This document shows positions 50,285 through 59,639 of a stretch of 64,000 bases of DNA, in pieces. This DNA is from VXNE01 sp965200505 (lineage in GTDB: Bacteria > Pseudomonadota > Gammaproteobacteria > Pseudomonadales > Azotimanducaceae). The notes under the pieces were generated by a model. The model saw only the letters and a program-made list of their open reading frames with translations. It did not search any database and was not told the origin of the DNA. The stretch is from NCBI GenBank assembly GCA_965200505.1, contig OZ241343.1:2108001-2172000 (forward strand), given 5' to 3'. Every line of letters starts with the position of its first letter. The first letter of the stretch is position 1. Position numbers and translations under genes: made by a program.

Positions 50285-52780
50285 CTATTTTCCGGTCACG
50301 CCGAGCGCCACTAGCTCGGCGTACTCGTCATCTGCAATGCCCAGTTCCTCGCGCAGCACCTCGCGGCTGTGTTGGCCGAAGCATGGGGCTGGGCGCGGGG
50401 TTGGGCGTTGGCTGTTGGAGAGGAGCCACGGTGCTCGGGGCATGAAGTGTGTGCCGCTCTCTGGGTGCGTCACTGGGGCCATGAAGCCGCGTTCGAGGAA
50501 TTGGCGGCAGGGTTGCGCGTAAAGGCGTTGGAAGCCGTTCGCCGCGGCCGCGCTGATGCCGAGGGTGCCGAGCGCTTCGGCTTCCGCGTCAGCGTCCCGC
50601 GTGGCGCAGTGGTGCCCCATCAAGGCGTCCAGTTCGGCTTCGTGTGCTTTGCGCCCCGCGGCGGTGGCGAAGCGGGCGTCTTTGATGCCGACGCGCTGCG
50701 CCAGCGCGGCCCATGCCGCATCCGTCTCCACTGCCAACAGGAGCCAACCGCCATCCCGGGTTCGGTAGGTGCTGTGGGGTGCGAAACGAGGGTGGCGGTT
50801 GCCGGACGGTCGCCGCGTGTGGCCGTTCGCCTCGAACTCCAGCAGCGCGTCACCCACTTGCACCGCCACCGCTTCCATCATGGCGCCGTCGATGCGCTGG
50901 CCGGTGCCGCCGCGGTCTCGATGGTGCAGGGCGGCGAGGATGGCGGCGGCGAAGTAATAGCCGGAGATCGGGTCTGGAATCAGCCCGCCGGTGTTGGCGG
51001 CGGCATCGCCGGCGTAGCCGTGGATGGAGGCGAAGCCGGCCATCGGTTCAATGGAGTGGCCATTGGCCGGGTACTCGGCGAACGGCCCCGCGGTGCCGAA
51101 GCCAGACACGGAGGCGAAGATGATGTCCGGCCGCACCGCTTGCAGGCTCGCCAAGGTGACGCCCCAGTTCGGCATCACATGGGGGCTGAAGTTGTCCGCC
51201 ACCACGTCGAAGCGCGGCGCCAAGCGCCAGAAGATGTCGCGGCCCTTCCGATGCGTCATGTCCAAGGTGATGGCGCGTTTGTCGAGGTTCACGGAGTTGT
51301 ACATGCCGTTGGTGTTGAGCCGGCTCTGCTCGATGTCGTCGCGCCGCACGGCCGGCGGCACGGGTGCGCCGGCGCCGCGCCACACGTCTGGCCGCTTGGG
51401 GGATTCGATTTGCACCACATCGGCGCCGAGCAGCGCCAAGAGCTGGGTGCCGAAGGTGCCCGCCCAGGCTTGCGTGAAGGCGAGCACCCGCACACCGGCC
51501 AAGGGTGCGGTGGCTTCGGTGCTTGGTGGCGGGGGCGTGGCGCTTGGATGCCGGGCGGTGGTGGTTCGGCTTGAGTAATCGGCATCGGCTGGGCCTGCCG
51601 GCGCCGTTGCCCCGCCCCGCGATTCTGCTCTGAGCTCGGCGCCGTGCTCGTCTAGCCGCGGCGCGGGGCGCCGCAACTGCCACGGTGTGGCCGAGAGCTG
51701 CATCGGGGCGCCGGCGGTGGCCAGCGTTCGGCCCGCCACCGTGGTGCGAACGAGGAACCCGCGGGCGTCGAGTTGCTCGCTCGCCACCAGCTCGGCCGCG
51801 TCCTGCACCACGCCGGACAAACAGCGCAACTTGGCCAAGCCGTGGAACAGTTCCCATTTGTCCCGCTTCGCCGCGGCGCGCGCCAAGGCGGCGCGGATGG
51901 GCTTTGGATCTTGCGTGTTGCGGCCCAACACCGGGGCATACGTTGGGTCTTCGGCGAGTTCGTCCAAACCAAGCAGGTGCATCGCCTCGGCCCACCGCGC
52001 CCAATCGCCGAAGCCGAAGTTCATGGCACCATTGGCCGTTTTCCACAGCGGCGCCGGTTCGCCGCGCCGCCGCAAGCCACCGGGGCCGTACTCCAACCGC
52101 TCGCCGCCGACGAAGATGCCGAGGATGGCCCATGGCGCGTTGGTGAGCGCCAATGCCTCCAGTTCGCTCACGTCCACGCGCTCGCCCACGCCGGTGCGGT
52201 GGCGCTTGAGGAGGGCCGCGGCGGCGCCGACGTGGCCGGCGATGCCGGCGATGTAGCCGCTCTGCCGCACCGGCAACTGCAGCGGTGGCTCGTCGGCGAG
52301 GCGGTTGATGGCCGTCCAGCCGGCGCGGGCGCAGAGTGTGAGGTTGGTGCCCGGCACATCCGCAAGCGGCCCGGTGAGGCCATGCGGCGTGATGGAAAGG
52401 TGTACGGCGGTGGGCGGCAGGGCCGCCACGGCCGCGGCGAAGGGTGCCGGCCACGGCTTGGCCGCGGTGGTCACCAACACGTCCGCGGCAGAGGCCAGCG
52501 CCGTCACTTCGCCGCCATCGCGGGGAACGATGGAGCGCTTGTTCCAGTTTGCGTAAGCGTGCAAGAGCGAGCGTTCAACGCCCGGCTCGTCGTCTAGGAA
52601 CGGCGGCTCGCGGCGCAATGCGCAGCCATCTGGCGGCTCCACCAGCACGACATCGGCGCCGAAGTCGCCGAACAGGCGGGCGGCCCAAGCGCCAGAGAGG
52701 CGTTCGGACAGGTCGAGTACGCGCAACCCCGCGAACGCGCTCTTGGTCGTCTCGTTGCGCTGTTCCATTGCGCTTCCCAT
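50285..52780 (-). CDS. Two-domain fused CaiB/BaiF CoA-transferase
   Basis: An 831-residue protein that carries two class-III CoA-transferase domains in tandem. The first domain (about residues 15-390) begins LRVLDLSERLSGAWAARLFGDFGADVVLVE with the active-site-type Asp in GERVDVSELEALAL. The second (about 420-830) begins VRVLAFTQAWAGTFGTQLLALLGADVVQIE with GQRIDGAMMEAVAVQVGDALLEF, the catalytic Asp position. Class-III enzymes move CoA between acyl-CoA and free acids. The fused form can act as one large subunit. Starts at 52768 or 52780 are both possible. Substrate unknown. Confidence 0.85.
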   Translation of the reverse strand: MGSAMEQRNETTKSAFAGLRVLDLSERLSGAWAARLFGDFGADVVLVEPPDGCALRREPPFLDDEPGVERSLLHAYANWNKRSIVPRDGGEVTALASAADVLVTTAAKPWPAPFAAAVAALPPTAVHLSITPHGLTGPLADVPGTNLTLCARAGWTAINRLADEPPLQLPVRQSGYIAGIAGHVGAAAALLKRHRTGVGERVDVSELEALALTNAPWAILGIFVGGERLEYGPGGLRRRGEPAPLWKTANGAMNFGFGDWARWAEAMHLLGLDELAEDPTYAPVLGRNTQDPKPIRAALARAAAKRDKWELFHGLAKLRCLSGVVQDAAELVASEQLDARGFLVRTTVAGRTLATAGAPMQLSATPWQLRRPAPRLDEHGAELRAESRGGATAPAGPADADYSSRTTTARHPSATPPPPSTEATAPLAGVRVLAFTQAWAGTFGTQLLALLGADVVQIESPKRPDVWRGAGAPVPPAVRRDDIEQSRLNTNGMYNSVNLDKRAITLDMTHRKGRDIFWRLAPRFDVVADNFSPHVMPNWGVTLASLQAVRPDIIFASVSGFGTAGPFAEYPANGHSIEPMAGFASIHGYAGDAAANTGGLIPDPISGYYFAAAILAALHHRDRGGTGQRIDGAMMEAVAVQVGDALLEFEANGHTRRPSGNRHPRFAPHSTYRTRDGGWLLLAVETDAAWAALAQRVGIKDARFATAAGRKAHEAELDALMGHHCATRDADAEAEALGTLGISAAAANGFQRLYAQPCRQFLERGFMAPVTHPESGTHFMPRAPWLLSNSQRPTPRPAPCFGQHSREVLREELGIADDEYAELVALGVTGK

Positions 52781-52952
52781 GCCGATGATGGCAATGATAG
52801 GCGGTGAGCCGCGCTGGGTGGTCGCTGTTGTTCGTTGCGCCGGCATGGCGGACGCTGCGGTGCGATTTGGCTGAGCGTCAGCCGCCCGGGTTGCCGGCAG
52901 CGGCTTGCGACCCTAGCATCCCCTTAAGCGAACGTTGAGGAGTTGCTTGCCC

Positions 52953-54551
52953 ATGCGGCCATCTCAATCACGGTGCCGTCGTCCAGGACGTTTCGGCGCG
53001 GCGCTGCTCGCCACGGCCGGTCTGGTTGCCATGCCCGCCGTCGCGCAAGGCGGCGAAAACCCGTTGCCGGCAGCCATCGTCAAGGGCGAGCTGGCAGTCT
53101 CGGCCACGCCGTTCGCTCGTGCCCCACGCACGACGGACCCAGAACTCGCGGTCGGGTGGCCCCCGGCGTACTCCAACGACGCCTACGCCCGCATCCAAAC
53201 CCTCCTGCCGGTGCCGGACGGTTCCGGCCGGCTCGCCATCTACGACGTGCGTGGCGTTTTCTACATGGTGGACGAAGAGGGTGGCGAGCTGACGACCTAT
53301 CTCGACCACCGCACGGCCGACCTGGGCTTTGATGCGAGCAACATGCCGAACGAATCCGGCTTCTTGGGGCTGGCCTTCCATCCCGAGTTCGGCCAGGCCG
53401 GTGAGCCGGGTTACGGCAAGTTCTACACGGCGTACAGCGCGAGCGTGGAGAGTGGCGTGGCGGACTACGTTGAAGCGCCCACCAACGTGCAGGAGAGCGT
53501 CATCCGCGAATGGACGGCGCGGGACCCGGCCGCCACGGTTTTCGCCGGCACCTCCCGTGAGGTGCTGCGCGTGGGCCAGTTCGCGCCGAACCACAATGTG
53601 GGCACCTTGGCGTTCAACCCCACCGCGGCGGCCGGCTCGCCGGACTACGGCCTGCTCTATGCCTGCCTCGGCGATGGCGGTGCGGCGCAAGACCCGATGG
53701 ACCACGGGCAGCGGCTGGCAACGCCACTCGGCGCCATCGTGCGCATCGACCCATTGGCGGGTGCGGAGGGCCGCGCCTACGGCATCCCCGCGGACAACCC
53801 ATTCATCGACATGGACGACGCCGCGCCGGAGATTTGGGCGTATGGCCTGCGGCATCCACAGCAGTTCTCTTGGGACGCCGATGGCCGGATGTTCATTGCG
53901 GACATCGGCCAAGACAGCGTCGAGGAAATCAATCTGGGTGTGGCCGGTGGCAACTATGGCTGGCGGTTGCGGGAAGGCACGTTCGCCACCATCGACGCCG
54001 TGGGTTCGCTTCCCGGCGGCCCGGTGTATCCGCGGCCCGAAACGGATCCAGCGCCCTTCATCTACCCCGTGGCCCAGTACGACCATGACGAAGGCTTCGC
54101 CATTGGCGGCGGCTTTGTGTATCGGGGCGAGGCCATCCCGGCGCTGCGCGGCAAATACGTGTTCACGGAGCTGGTGCGTGGGCGCCTGTTCGCCATTGAC
54201 GCGGACAACTTGGTTGACGATGGCGCCACGCCCATCGAGGAGGTGCGCATCCACATCGACGGCGAGGAGATTGAATTGGCGGAGGTGGCCGGCTTTCCGG
54301 ATACCTACAAGGTGGGTTCAATGCGCGTGGACGCGCGGCTTGGCATGGACCACGATGGCGAACTCTATCTCTTGACGAAGAGCGATGGCTGGATTCGCAA
54401 ACTCAGTGCCACGGGTGCCGATGCGCCAGTTGCCCAGGCCAGCGGGGCGAGCGCGGCGCAAACGTGGGCCGAGACGCGGCGGCGTTGGCAGCCCTGCGCG
54501 GATGGTTCGGTCGCGTTGCGGGGCGCGGATTGCGAGGGGGAGGCGCCCTAG
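52953..54551 (+). CDS. PQQ-dependent sugar dehydrogenase, secreted
   Basis: A 532-residue beta-propeller of the glucose/sorbosone dehydrogenase (GSDH) type. A signal sequence (FGAALLATAGLVAMPAVA) is followed by PNESGFLGLAFHPEFG, the catalytic-His region GQFAPNHNVGTLAFNP, WAYGLRHPQQFSWDADGRMFIADIGQDSVEEINLG and GGNYGWRLREGTF, all landmarks of the Asd/GSDH group. A C-terminal about 30-residue tail with two Cys follows the propeller. Oxidation of aldoses in the periplasm is the likely role; PQQ must come from outside the window. The start at 52953 follows AGGAG; the frame also has an upstream TTG. Confidence 0.88.
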   Translation: MRPSQSRCRRPGRFGAALLATAGLVAMPAVAQGGENPLPAAIVKGELAVSATPFARAPRTTDPELAVGWPPAYSNDAYARIQTLLPVPDGSGRLAIYDVRGVFYMVDEEGGELTTYLDHRTADLGFDASNMPNESGFLGLAFHPEFGQAGEPGYGKFYTAYSASVESGVADYVEAPTNVQESVIREWTARDPAATVFAGTSREVLRVGQFAPNHNVGTLAFNPTAAAGSPDYGLLYACLGDGGAAQDPMDHGQRLATPLGAIVRIDPLAGAEGRAYGIPADNPFIDMDDAAPEIWAYGLRHPQQFSWDADGRMFIADIGQDSVEEINLGVAGGNYGWRLREGTFATIDAVGSLPGGPVYPRPETDPAPFIYPVAQYDHDEGFAIGGGFVYRGEAIPALRGKYVFTELVRGRLFAIDADNLVDDGATPIEEVRIHIDGEEIELAEVAGFPDTYKVGSMRVDARLGMDHDGELYLLTKSDGWIRKLSATGADAPVAQASGASAAQTWAETRRRWQPCADGSVALRGADCEGEAP

Positions 54552-54614
54552 CGCTGGTTGTCCGCGATGCCGGGTGCCGCCGCGAATGAACGCGGCGCAC
54601 CCGCCAACAGCAGC

Positions 54615-55757
54615 CTAATCCAAACAGTCGAACGTGGCGCCACCCACGTTCTTGGCGCGTGGATCGCCTAACAGCGAGTTGCTCATCCGATTCATCACAT
54701 AGGAAAGGCACAGGTGGCGATCCAAATCCAGCACGATGCTGGAACCGCCGGCGCCGCCCCAGAACACGCCGCGGTCTGGTTTGGCCGAGTGCAGCAGCTC
54801 GTTGGGGAAGCCGTAGCCCATGCCGATCTTCATCGGCATCTGGAACAAGAGGTCCACCCCGTCGATCTGCACATCCAAGGCGCGGCGGCAACCGGCTTCG
54901 GAGAGTAGTTCCGCGCCGAACGCGCGCCCACCGTTCACCATCGGGGTTTGCGCGCGCACCAGCGAGCGGGCATTGCCGTGGCCGTTGGCGGCGGGGATTT
55001 CCGCTTGGCGCCATGCCGTGGTGTTCGCCGCGTCGTCGTCCATCTCCATGCCCTTGTTCAGCCGGTCGATGACGGAGCCGGGTTCAACCTTGGCGAACGG
55101 GTTGTCTTCGGGCAGCGGCGAGGTGTCTGGAATCATGTCGCCGATGCGCTGCAAGTCCTCGGTGGGCACACCAACGTGGAAGTCCGCCCCCAACGGCTTG
55201 GCCACTTCGTCCCTGAAGAAGGTGCCGAAGCTCTTGCCGGTGATGCGTCGCACCACTTCGCCGATGAGGAAACCCTGCGTCGCTGCGTGGTAGCCGCTCT
55301 GCTCGCCGATGTTCCACCACGGCTTCTGGGCGGCGAGGTTCTTCACGCACAGGTCCCAGTCGTAGAACTCTTCGCCGCGAATCGCCGGCTCGAAGCCCGG
55401 CACGGCCGCCGTGTGGCTCAGGAAGTGGCGCACCTCGGTCTTTTCCTTGCCGTTTTGGCCGTACTCGGGCCAGTACTTCACCACTGGGGCGTAGAGGTCC
55501 AGTTCGCCTCGGTCCGCAAGCATGAGCGCACAGAGGAACGTCATGGTCTTGGTGGAGGAATACACACAAACGATGGTGTCCTCCAGCCAAGGCTCGGTTT
55601 TCTCGACGTCCTTGTGCCCGGCCCAGAGGTCCACCACGTACTCGCCATCCACGGTGGCGGCGAAGCTGGCGCCAATGTCCCCATGTTCGGTGAAGTTGCG
55701 CTCAAAGGCGTCGCGAACTCGCGCAAAGCGCTCGTCGCAATGGCCGTGTATGTCCAT
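54615..55757 (-). CDS. Serine hydrolase of the beta-lactamase/EstB family
   Basis: A 380-residue class-C beta-lactamase-like esterase. The SxxK nucleophile motif is SSTK (S67, K70), in CVYSSTKTMTFLCALML. The HFLSHTAAVPGFEP segment and GYHAATQGFLIGEVVRRITGKSF, with Tyr as probable general base, are typical of EstB-like enzymes. The terminal GGAGGSSIVLDLDRHLCLSYVMN corresponds to the KTG strand. There is no signal peptide, so it is probably cytoplasmic. It lies next to, and downstream of, the second TonB receptor on the same strand, with a 76-base gap. Confidence 0.85.
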   Translation of the reverse strand: MDIHGHCDERFARVRDAFERNFTEHGDIGASFAATVDGEYVVDLWAGHKDVEKTEPWLEDTIVCVYSSTKTMTFLCALMLADRGELDLYAPVVKYWPEYGQNGKEKTEVRHFLSHTAAVPGFEPAIRGEEFYDWDLCVKNLAAQKPWWNIGEQSGYHAATQGFLIGEVVRRITGKSFGTFFRDEVAKPLGADFHVGVPTEDLQRIGDMIPDTSPLPEDNPFAKVEPGSVIDRLNKGMEMDDDAANTTAWRQAEIPAANGHGNARSLVRAQTPMVNGGRAFGAELLSEAGCRRALDVQIDGVDLLFQMPMKIGMGYGFPNELLHSAKPDRGVFWGGAGGSSIVLDLDRHLCLSYVMNRMSNSLLGDPRAKNVGGATFDCLD

Positions 55758-55833
55758 GCGTTCCCCTTACTGTGTGCGATGTGAGGCCGGCGGCGCGAAT
55801 GGCGGCCGCCGGCCTGATGGCTGGCTTACGAGG

Positions 55834-58233
55834 CTATAGTTGATAGCCCACTTCGATGCCAATCTGCCGCGGCGGGAACCAGTAGTAGAGCTCGAGTGCG
55901 CTGCTGCGCCCGCGCAGCGTCTCGTCGTTGGCGAGGTTCTGGCCGTAGGCGGCAATGCGCCACTTGTCGTCGTCGCTCATGAACGTGACGCGGGCGTTGG
56001 TTTTCTCGTAGCTCGGAACAACCAGCGTGTTCTGGGTGTTGACGAACTGCTCCGCCACCCACGCTTGGTCGGCGTGCAGTACAACGCGCCAGCCATTGTT
56101 CATGGGAATGGTGTAGTCGGCGGCCAAGGAAGCCGTCCACCCCGGCGCATAGATGAGCTCGTTGCCCTCCGGGCTTTGGTCTGAGTACAACGGCCCTTGG
56201 GACACTTCAGTATCGGTGGTGTCGCCGGTGAGACGCACCGTGAACCGCTCGGTGAGGCGAGCGGAAACCTCCAGCTCGAAGCCCTGGATCTCGGCGCCGC
56301 CGCTGTTGGTGTTGTAAGTGTTGGTGCCCGCGCTCAACGTCCTGAGCGCCGGTTCGTCTTCCACCAGGATCATGTCGTGCCAATCCAAGTAGTAGGCCGA
56401 GGCGGTGAGCTGTACGCGGCTGTCCCAGAGCGTCGCCTTCACGCCCAGCTCGTAGCTCTCCACGTCGTCGCCGTCGAAAAAGCGTCGCGCCAGTGCCAAC
56501 TGTTGCGCATTGCGTATCATGTCAACGCGATCCGATGCCCCGCCGGCGAGGGCATCCTGAATCAGGATGTCATATTGGCGAACGTTGAACTCCATGTGGT
56601 TGTTCACGTTGCCCGGGCGGAAGCCGGTGGCGTAGTTGAAGTAAACCAGCCAATCGTCCATCGGCCGCCAAGACACCACGAACTTCGGCGACACCGGCGA
56701 ATCGTCGGTGCCGGAATCCGTGTTGGAGAAGTACTGCTCCATGCTGGAATAGCGCAGCCCCAATGTCACCTCAATGGCGTCCGTGAGGTCGAAGCTCAGC
56801 TCGCCGAACGCGGCGTATTCCTCAAGCAGGTCCGTATGGGTGTTGGCGGGCACCATCAGCAGCGTGTCGAAGCGCACGCCGAACTCCTCGCGCCCCGGGA
56901 AGTAGTTCCCCAACTGCTGTGCCTGGCTGTGGTCCTCGCTGTCCTTCCAGAAGAGGCCGGCCGTCCAGCGCACCCGCTTGTCGCCCGGTGACACCAAGCG
57001 GAACTCCTGCACCCAGCGTTCGCTGTAGGAGCGGGTGAAACCAACCATCGCACGCAGGTTCATGCCGTCGGGCGTGAAGAGGCCCGGGTTGCCGAGATTG
57101 AGGAAGCCGTTCCACCCAGGGCGACACCAGCCCAAACTGAGCTCGGGTGTGCAGCCGGGATGGTCAGTCGCCAACGCGGAGCCGCCGTACACGAAGTCCA
57201 ACAACCAAACGCTCTGGTAGCTCGCCTCGGAGTTCGAGTGGATGCGGCGGTCCGTGAAGGACGTCAAGGATTCAAAGCTCGCCCACGGAAAGTCCACTTC
57301 CAAAGTGAAGCTGTAGATGTCGATCTTGTCTGAGGACCAGGGGCCTTGGCCGGGGATGCTCGGCGCTGAGATCTCATATGCGCGCAGGGTGGTCACGGCG
57401 CCGTCCGTCTCTTGGTCCGAGTTGTAGATGGTGGCGCCGATGGCGTAGTTCTCGCCCTCGTAACGCAGGGCGGCGCGGTAGCCGGTGCGGGATGCGGGGT
57501 TGTAGTCCGCGGAAAGCACGTCTCCCAAGGGGCCGATGTTGTCCACGTAGCCGGCGGTTTCGGCATCCCAGCCCGTGACCCGCAGTGCCAAACCCTCCCG
57601 GAGCGGTATGTTGACCATGCCGTCCAAGCGCCGGGAGTAGTCATCCGAGGCACCCATGTTGGAGTAGCTGGCGTTGACGGCGACATCGAAGGCCGTGGGG
57701 TCTGGCTGCTTGTACAGATAGCGGATGGTGCCGCCTTGGGAACCTTCGCCGAACAACGTGCCCTGCGGCCCCTTGAGCACTTCGACGCGCTCGATGTCGA
57801 ACATCGTGCCGCTCACTTGGTTGTCTGGGCCGAGCGCGGCGGTGACTGGCGTGCCGTCCAGATAGACGCCGATGGTGGCACCGGTCAGGAAGTAGCCGAC
57901 GCCGCCGGTTTGGGAAGAAACTCCCCGGATGGTGTAGCGGTTCTCACCGTCCAAGCCGCCGGACATGCTCAAGCCCGGCACCATGGTGTAAACGTCTTCC
58001 ATGCTCTGGGCGCCCAAATCCTCCACCAAGTCATCCGTGACGGCGCTGATCGCCTGTGGCGTGTCCATCAGCCTGGTCTCGCGGTAGGTGGCGGTGACGA
58101 TCACCTCCTCCATCGCCGGGCTTGCGTCCTCATCCGACGCCTCGGCGCGGGCGGACGGGCTGGCAAGCAGGAGCGTGGCAGCGAAAAACGGCAGCGCCAA
58201 GTGCGCCATTCGCGTAGTGAAATGCCTGTTCAT
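55834..58233 (-). CDS. TonB-dependent outer-membrane receptor 2
   Basis: A 799-residue receptor that resembles receptor 1 closely at the plug (MEEVIVTATYRETRLMDTPQAISAV, NRYTIRGVSSQTG, FGEGSQGGTIRYLYKQPDP). The signal peptide (ALPFFAATLLLASPSARA) gives the mature start near EASDED. The start at 58233 is preferred to 58272 because AAGGA lies just before it. The barrel ends IGIEVGYQL. Its neighbours are an EstB-like hydrolase and an FAD oxidase, so a small-molecule or ester substrate is possible, but this is inference. Confidence 0.92.
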   Translation of the reverse strand: MNRHFTTRMAHLALPFFAATLLLASPSARAEASDEDASPAMEEVIVTATYRETRLMDTPQAISAVTDDLVEDLGAQSMEDVYTMVPGLSMSGGLDGENRYTIRGVSSQTGGVGYFLTGATIGVYLDGTPVTAALGPDNQVSGTMFDIERVEVLKGPQGTLFGEGSQGGTIRYLYKQPDPTAFDVAVNASYSNMGASDDYSRRLDGMVNIPLREGLALRVTGWDAETAGYVDNIGPLGDVLSADYNPASRTGYRAALRYEGENYAIGATIYNSDQETDGAVTTLRAYEISAPSIPGQGPWSSDKIDIYSFTLEVDFPWASFESLTSFTDRRIHSNSEASYQSVWLLDFVYGGSALATDHPGCTPELSLGWCRPGWNGFLNLGNPGLFTPDGMNLRAMVGFTRSYSERWVQEFRLVSPGDKRVRWTAGLFWKDSEDHSQAQQLGNYFPGREEFGVRFDTLLMVPANTHTDLLEEYAAFGELSFDLTDAIEVTLGLRYSSMEQYFSNTDSGTDDSPVSPKFVVSWRPMDDWLVYFNYATGFRPGNVNNHMEFNVRQYDILIQDALAGGASDRVDMIRNAQQLALARRFFDGDDVESYELGVKATLWDSRVQLTASAYYLDWHDMILVEDEPALRTLSAGTNTYNTNSGGAEIQGFELEVSARLTERFTVRLTGDTTDTEVSQGPLYSDQSPEGNELIYAPGWTASLAADYTIPMNNGWRVVLHADQAWVAEQFVNTQNTLVVPSYEKTNARVTFMSDDDKWRIAAYGQNLANDETLRGRSSALELYYWFPPRQIGIEVGYQL

Positions 58234-58431
58234 GTGTGTCCTTAACCTCTCAGTCATCCCCGAATAAGCCACGGGCGATGGGATGTGTCAAGCATCGGCG
58301 GATGTGCGCCGGCCGCTGGCGGCAGCGCGAACGGCCGGCGATCAAGCGGCGGGCGCTGGTGAGGAAAGGCGCGTCGGCAAAGGCTTTGCGCCAGCTTTCG
58401 CCGCTCGGGGGCACACCGCGCGACGGTGCCG

Positions 58432-59544
58432 CTAGGCGGCGAAACGGCTTGGGCTGCAGGCGGCCAAATCTTGTGCCGGCTCGCTTCCGACGATGTGGTC
58501 CGCAAGCGCCTTGCCGAGCGCCGGCGCGTACAGAATGCCTTTGCGGGCGCCGCCGCCGGCGACGTAAACGGCATCGGCGCCGGGCAGCGGCCCGACGATG
58601 GGCAAGCCGTCTGGCGTCATGGGGCGCAAGCAAGCCGTGTGCCGGACGATTCCGGCGTCCGCCAGCGATGGCAGCATTTGCCGCACCACGTCGAGAAGCG
58701 CTTGCCGCCCGCTGGTTGATGGCGTCTCATCGAAGCCGGCCAGCTCCTCGGTGGCACCGGCCCAGAGCAGGCCGTCGGGTTTCGTGGTGGCATAGCAGTC
58801 GCGGCGGGAAACGGCACATTCGACGGGTGCGCCGGCCGCCGCGAGACGCACGATTTCGCCCTTGAGCGGCGTCAGCGGCAGCGGCGTGCCCAACCATTGC
58901 GCGCCGGCGGTGAGCCACGGCCCCTGTGTCAACGCGAGTGCGCCACACGCCAGCGCGTCGCCTTCGGCGAGTTGGACGCTGAGGCCACCGTGCCCGTTCC
59001 GCGTCACCGCCACGGCTTCGGCGCGGTTTACCTCGGCACCGGCGGCTTGTGCCAGCGCCCGCGTGAACGCGGCCGCATCCACTTCGGCGGTGCCTTCGCA
59101 CAGCGTGGCGCCGAGGGCCTCGGGTGCGATGCGCGGTTCCACCTGCCGGGCGGCTTCGGCGTCCAACCACTCGGCGGAGAAACCCGGATGCTGGTTCAGC
59201 CAAGCCAAGCCGTGTTGCAGGGCCGCCGCTTCCGCGTCCGCAAAGGCAAGGTGCAGGTTTGGCCGCAAGCGAAAGCCGGTGTCGATGCCAGACTCGGCCG
59301 GCAACACTTCGGACAGCGCTTGATGCATGGCGAAGGACCGCAGCGCGAGGGCCGCGGCCGGGCCCGGAATTCCAGCCCCGGCCAGCGGATACAGGCCACC
59401 GAAGGCGAAGCCGGAAGCGTGGGCGGCGATGTGGTCGCGCTCGACGATGATCGCGCGGAGGTTGGCTTTGGCAAGGTAGTAGGCGGCCGCGGCGCCGGTG
59501 ACGCCGCCGCCGACGATCACGACGTCGGTGGTCGCTCGCGCCAC
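58432..59544 (-). CDS. FAD-dependent amino-acid oxidase-like protein (DAO family)
   Basis: A 370-residue FAD-binding oxidoreductase of the glycine/D-amino-acid oxidase family. The dinucleotide motif is VIVGGGVTGAAAAYYLA (about 8-24), followed by VERDHIAAHASGFAFGGLYP. The C-terminal CLRPMTPDGLPIVGPLPGADAVYVAGGGARKGILYAPALG is the FAD ribityl/substrate region. Substrates in the family include glycine, sarcosine and other amines. The gene precedes TonB receptor 2 on the same strand, about 200 bases upstream. Confidence 0.88.
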   Translation of the reverse strand: MARATTDVVIVGGGVTGAAAAYYLAKANLRAIIVERDHIAAHASGFAFGGLYPLAGAGIPGPAAALALRSFAMHQALSEVLPAESGIDTGFRLRPNLHLAFADAEAAALQHGLAWLNQHPGFSAEWLDAEAARQVEPRIAPEALGATLCEGTAEVDAAAFTRALAQAAGAEVNRAEAVAVTRNGHGGLSVQLAEGDALACGALALTQGPWLTAGAQWLGTPLPLTPLKGEIVRLAAAGAPVECAVSRRDCYATTKPDGLLWAGATEELAGFDETPSTSGRQALLDVVRQMLPSLADAGIVRHTACLRPMTPDGLPIVGPLPGADAVYVAGGGARKGILYAPALGKALADHIVGSEPAQDLAACSPSRFAA

Positions 59545-59639
59545 CGCCTATGGCCTTTGCGTGGCCAGCGGGCGCATTGGCTGCGCTGGTTTCGTCACGG
59601 CGCCAGCCTTGGCGCCGGTGGCCTTAAGCGGCGCAGCGG

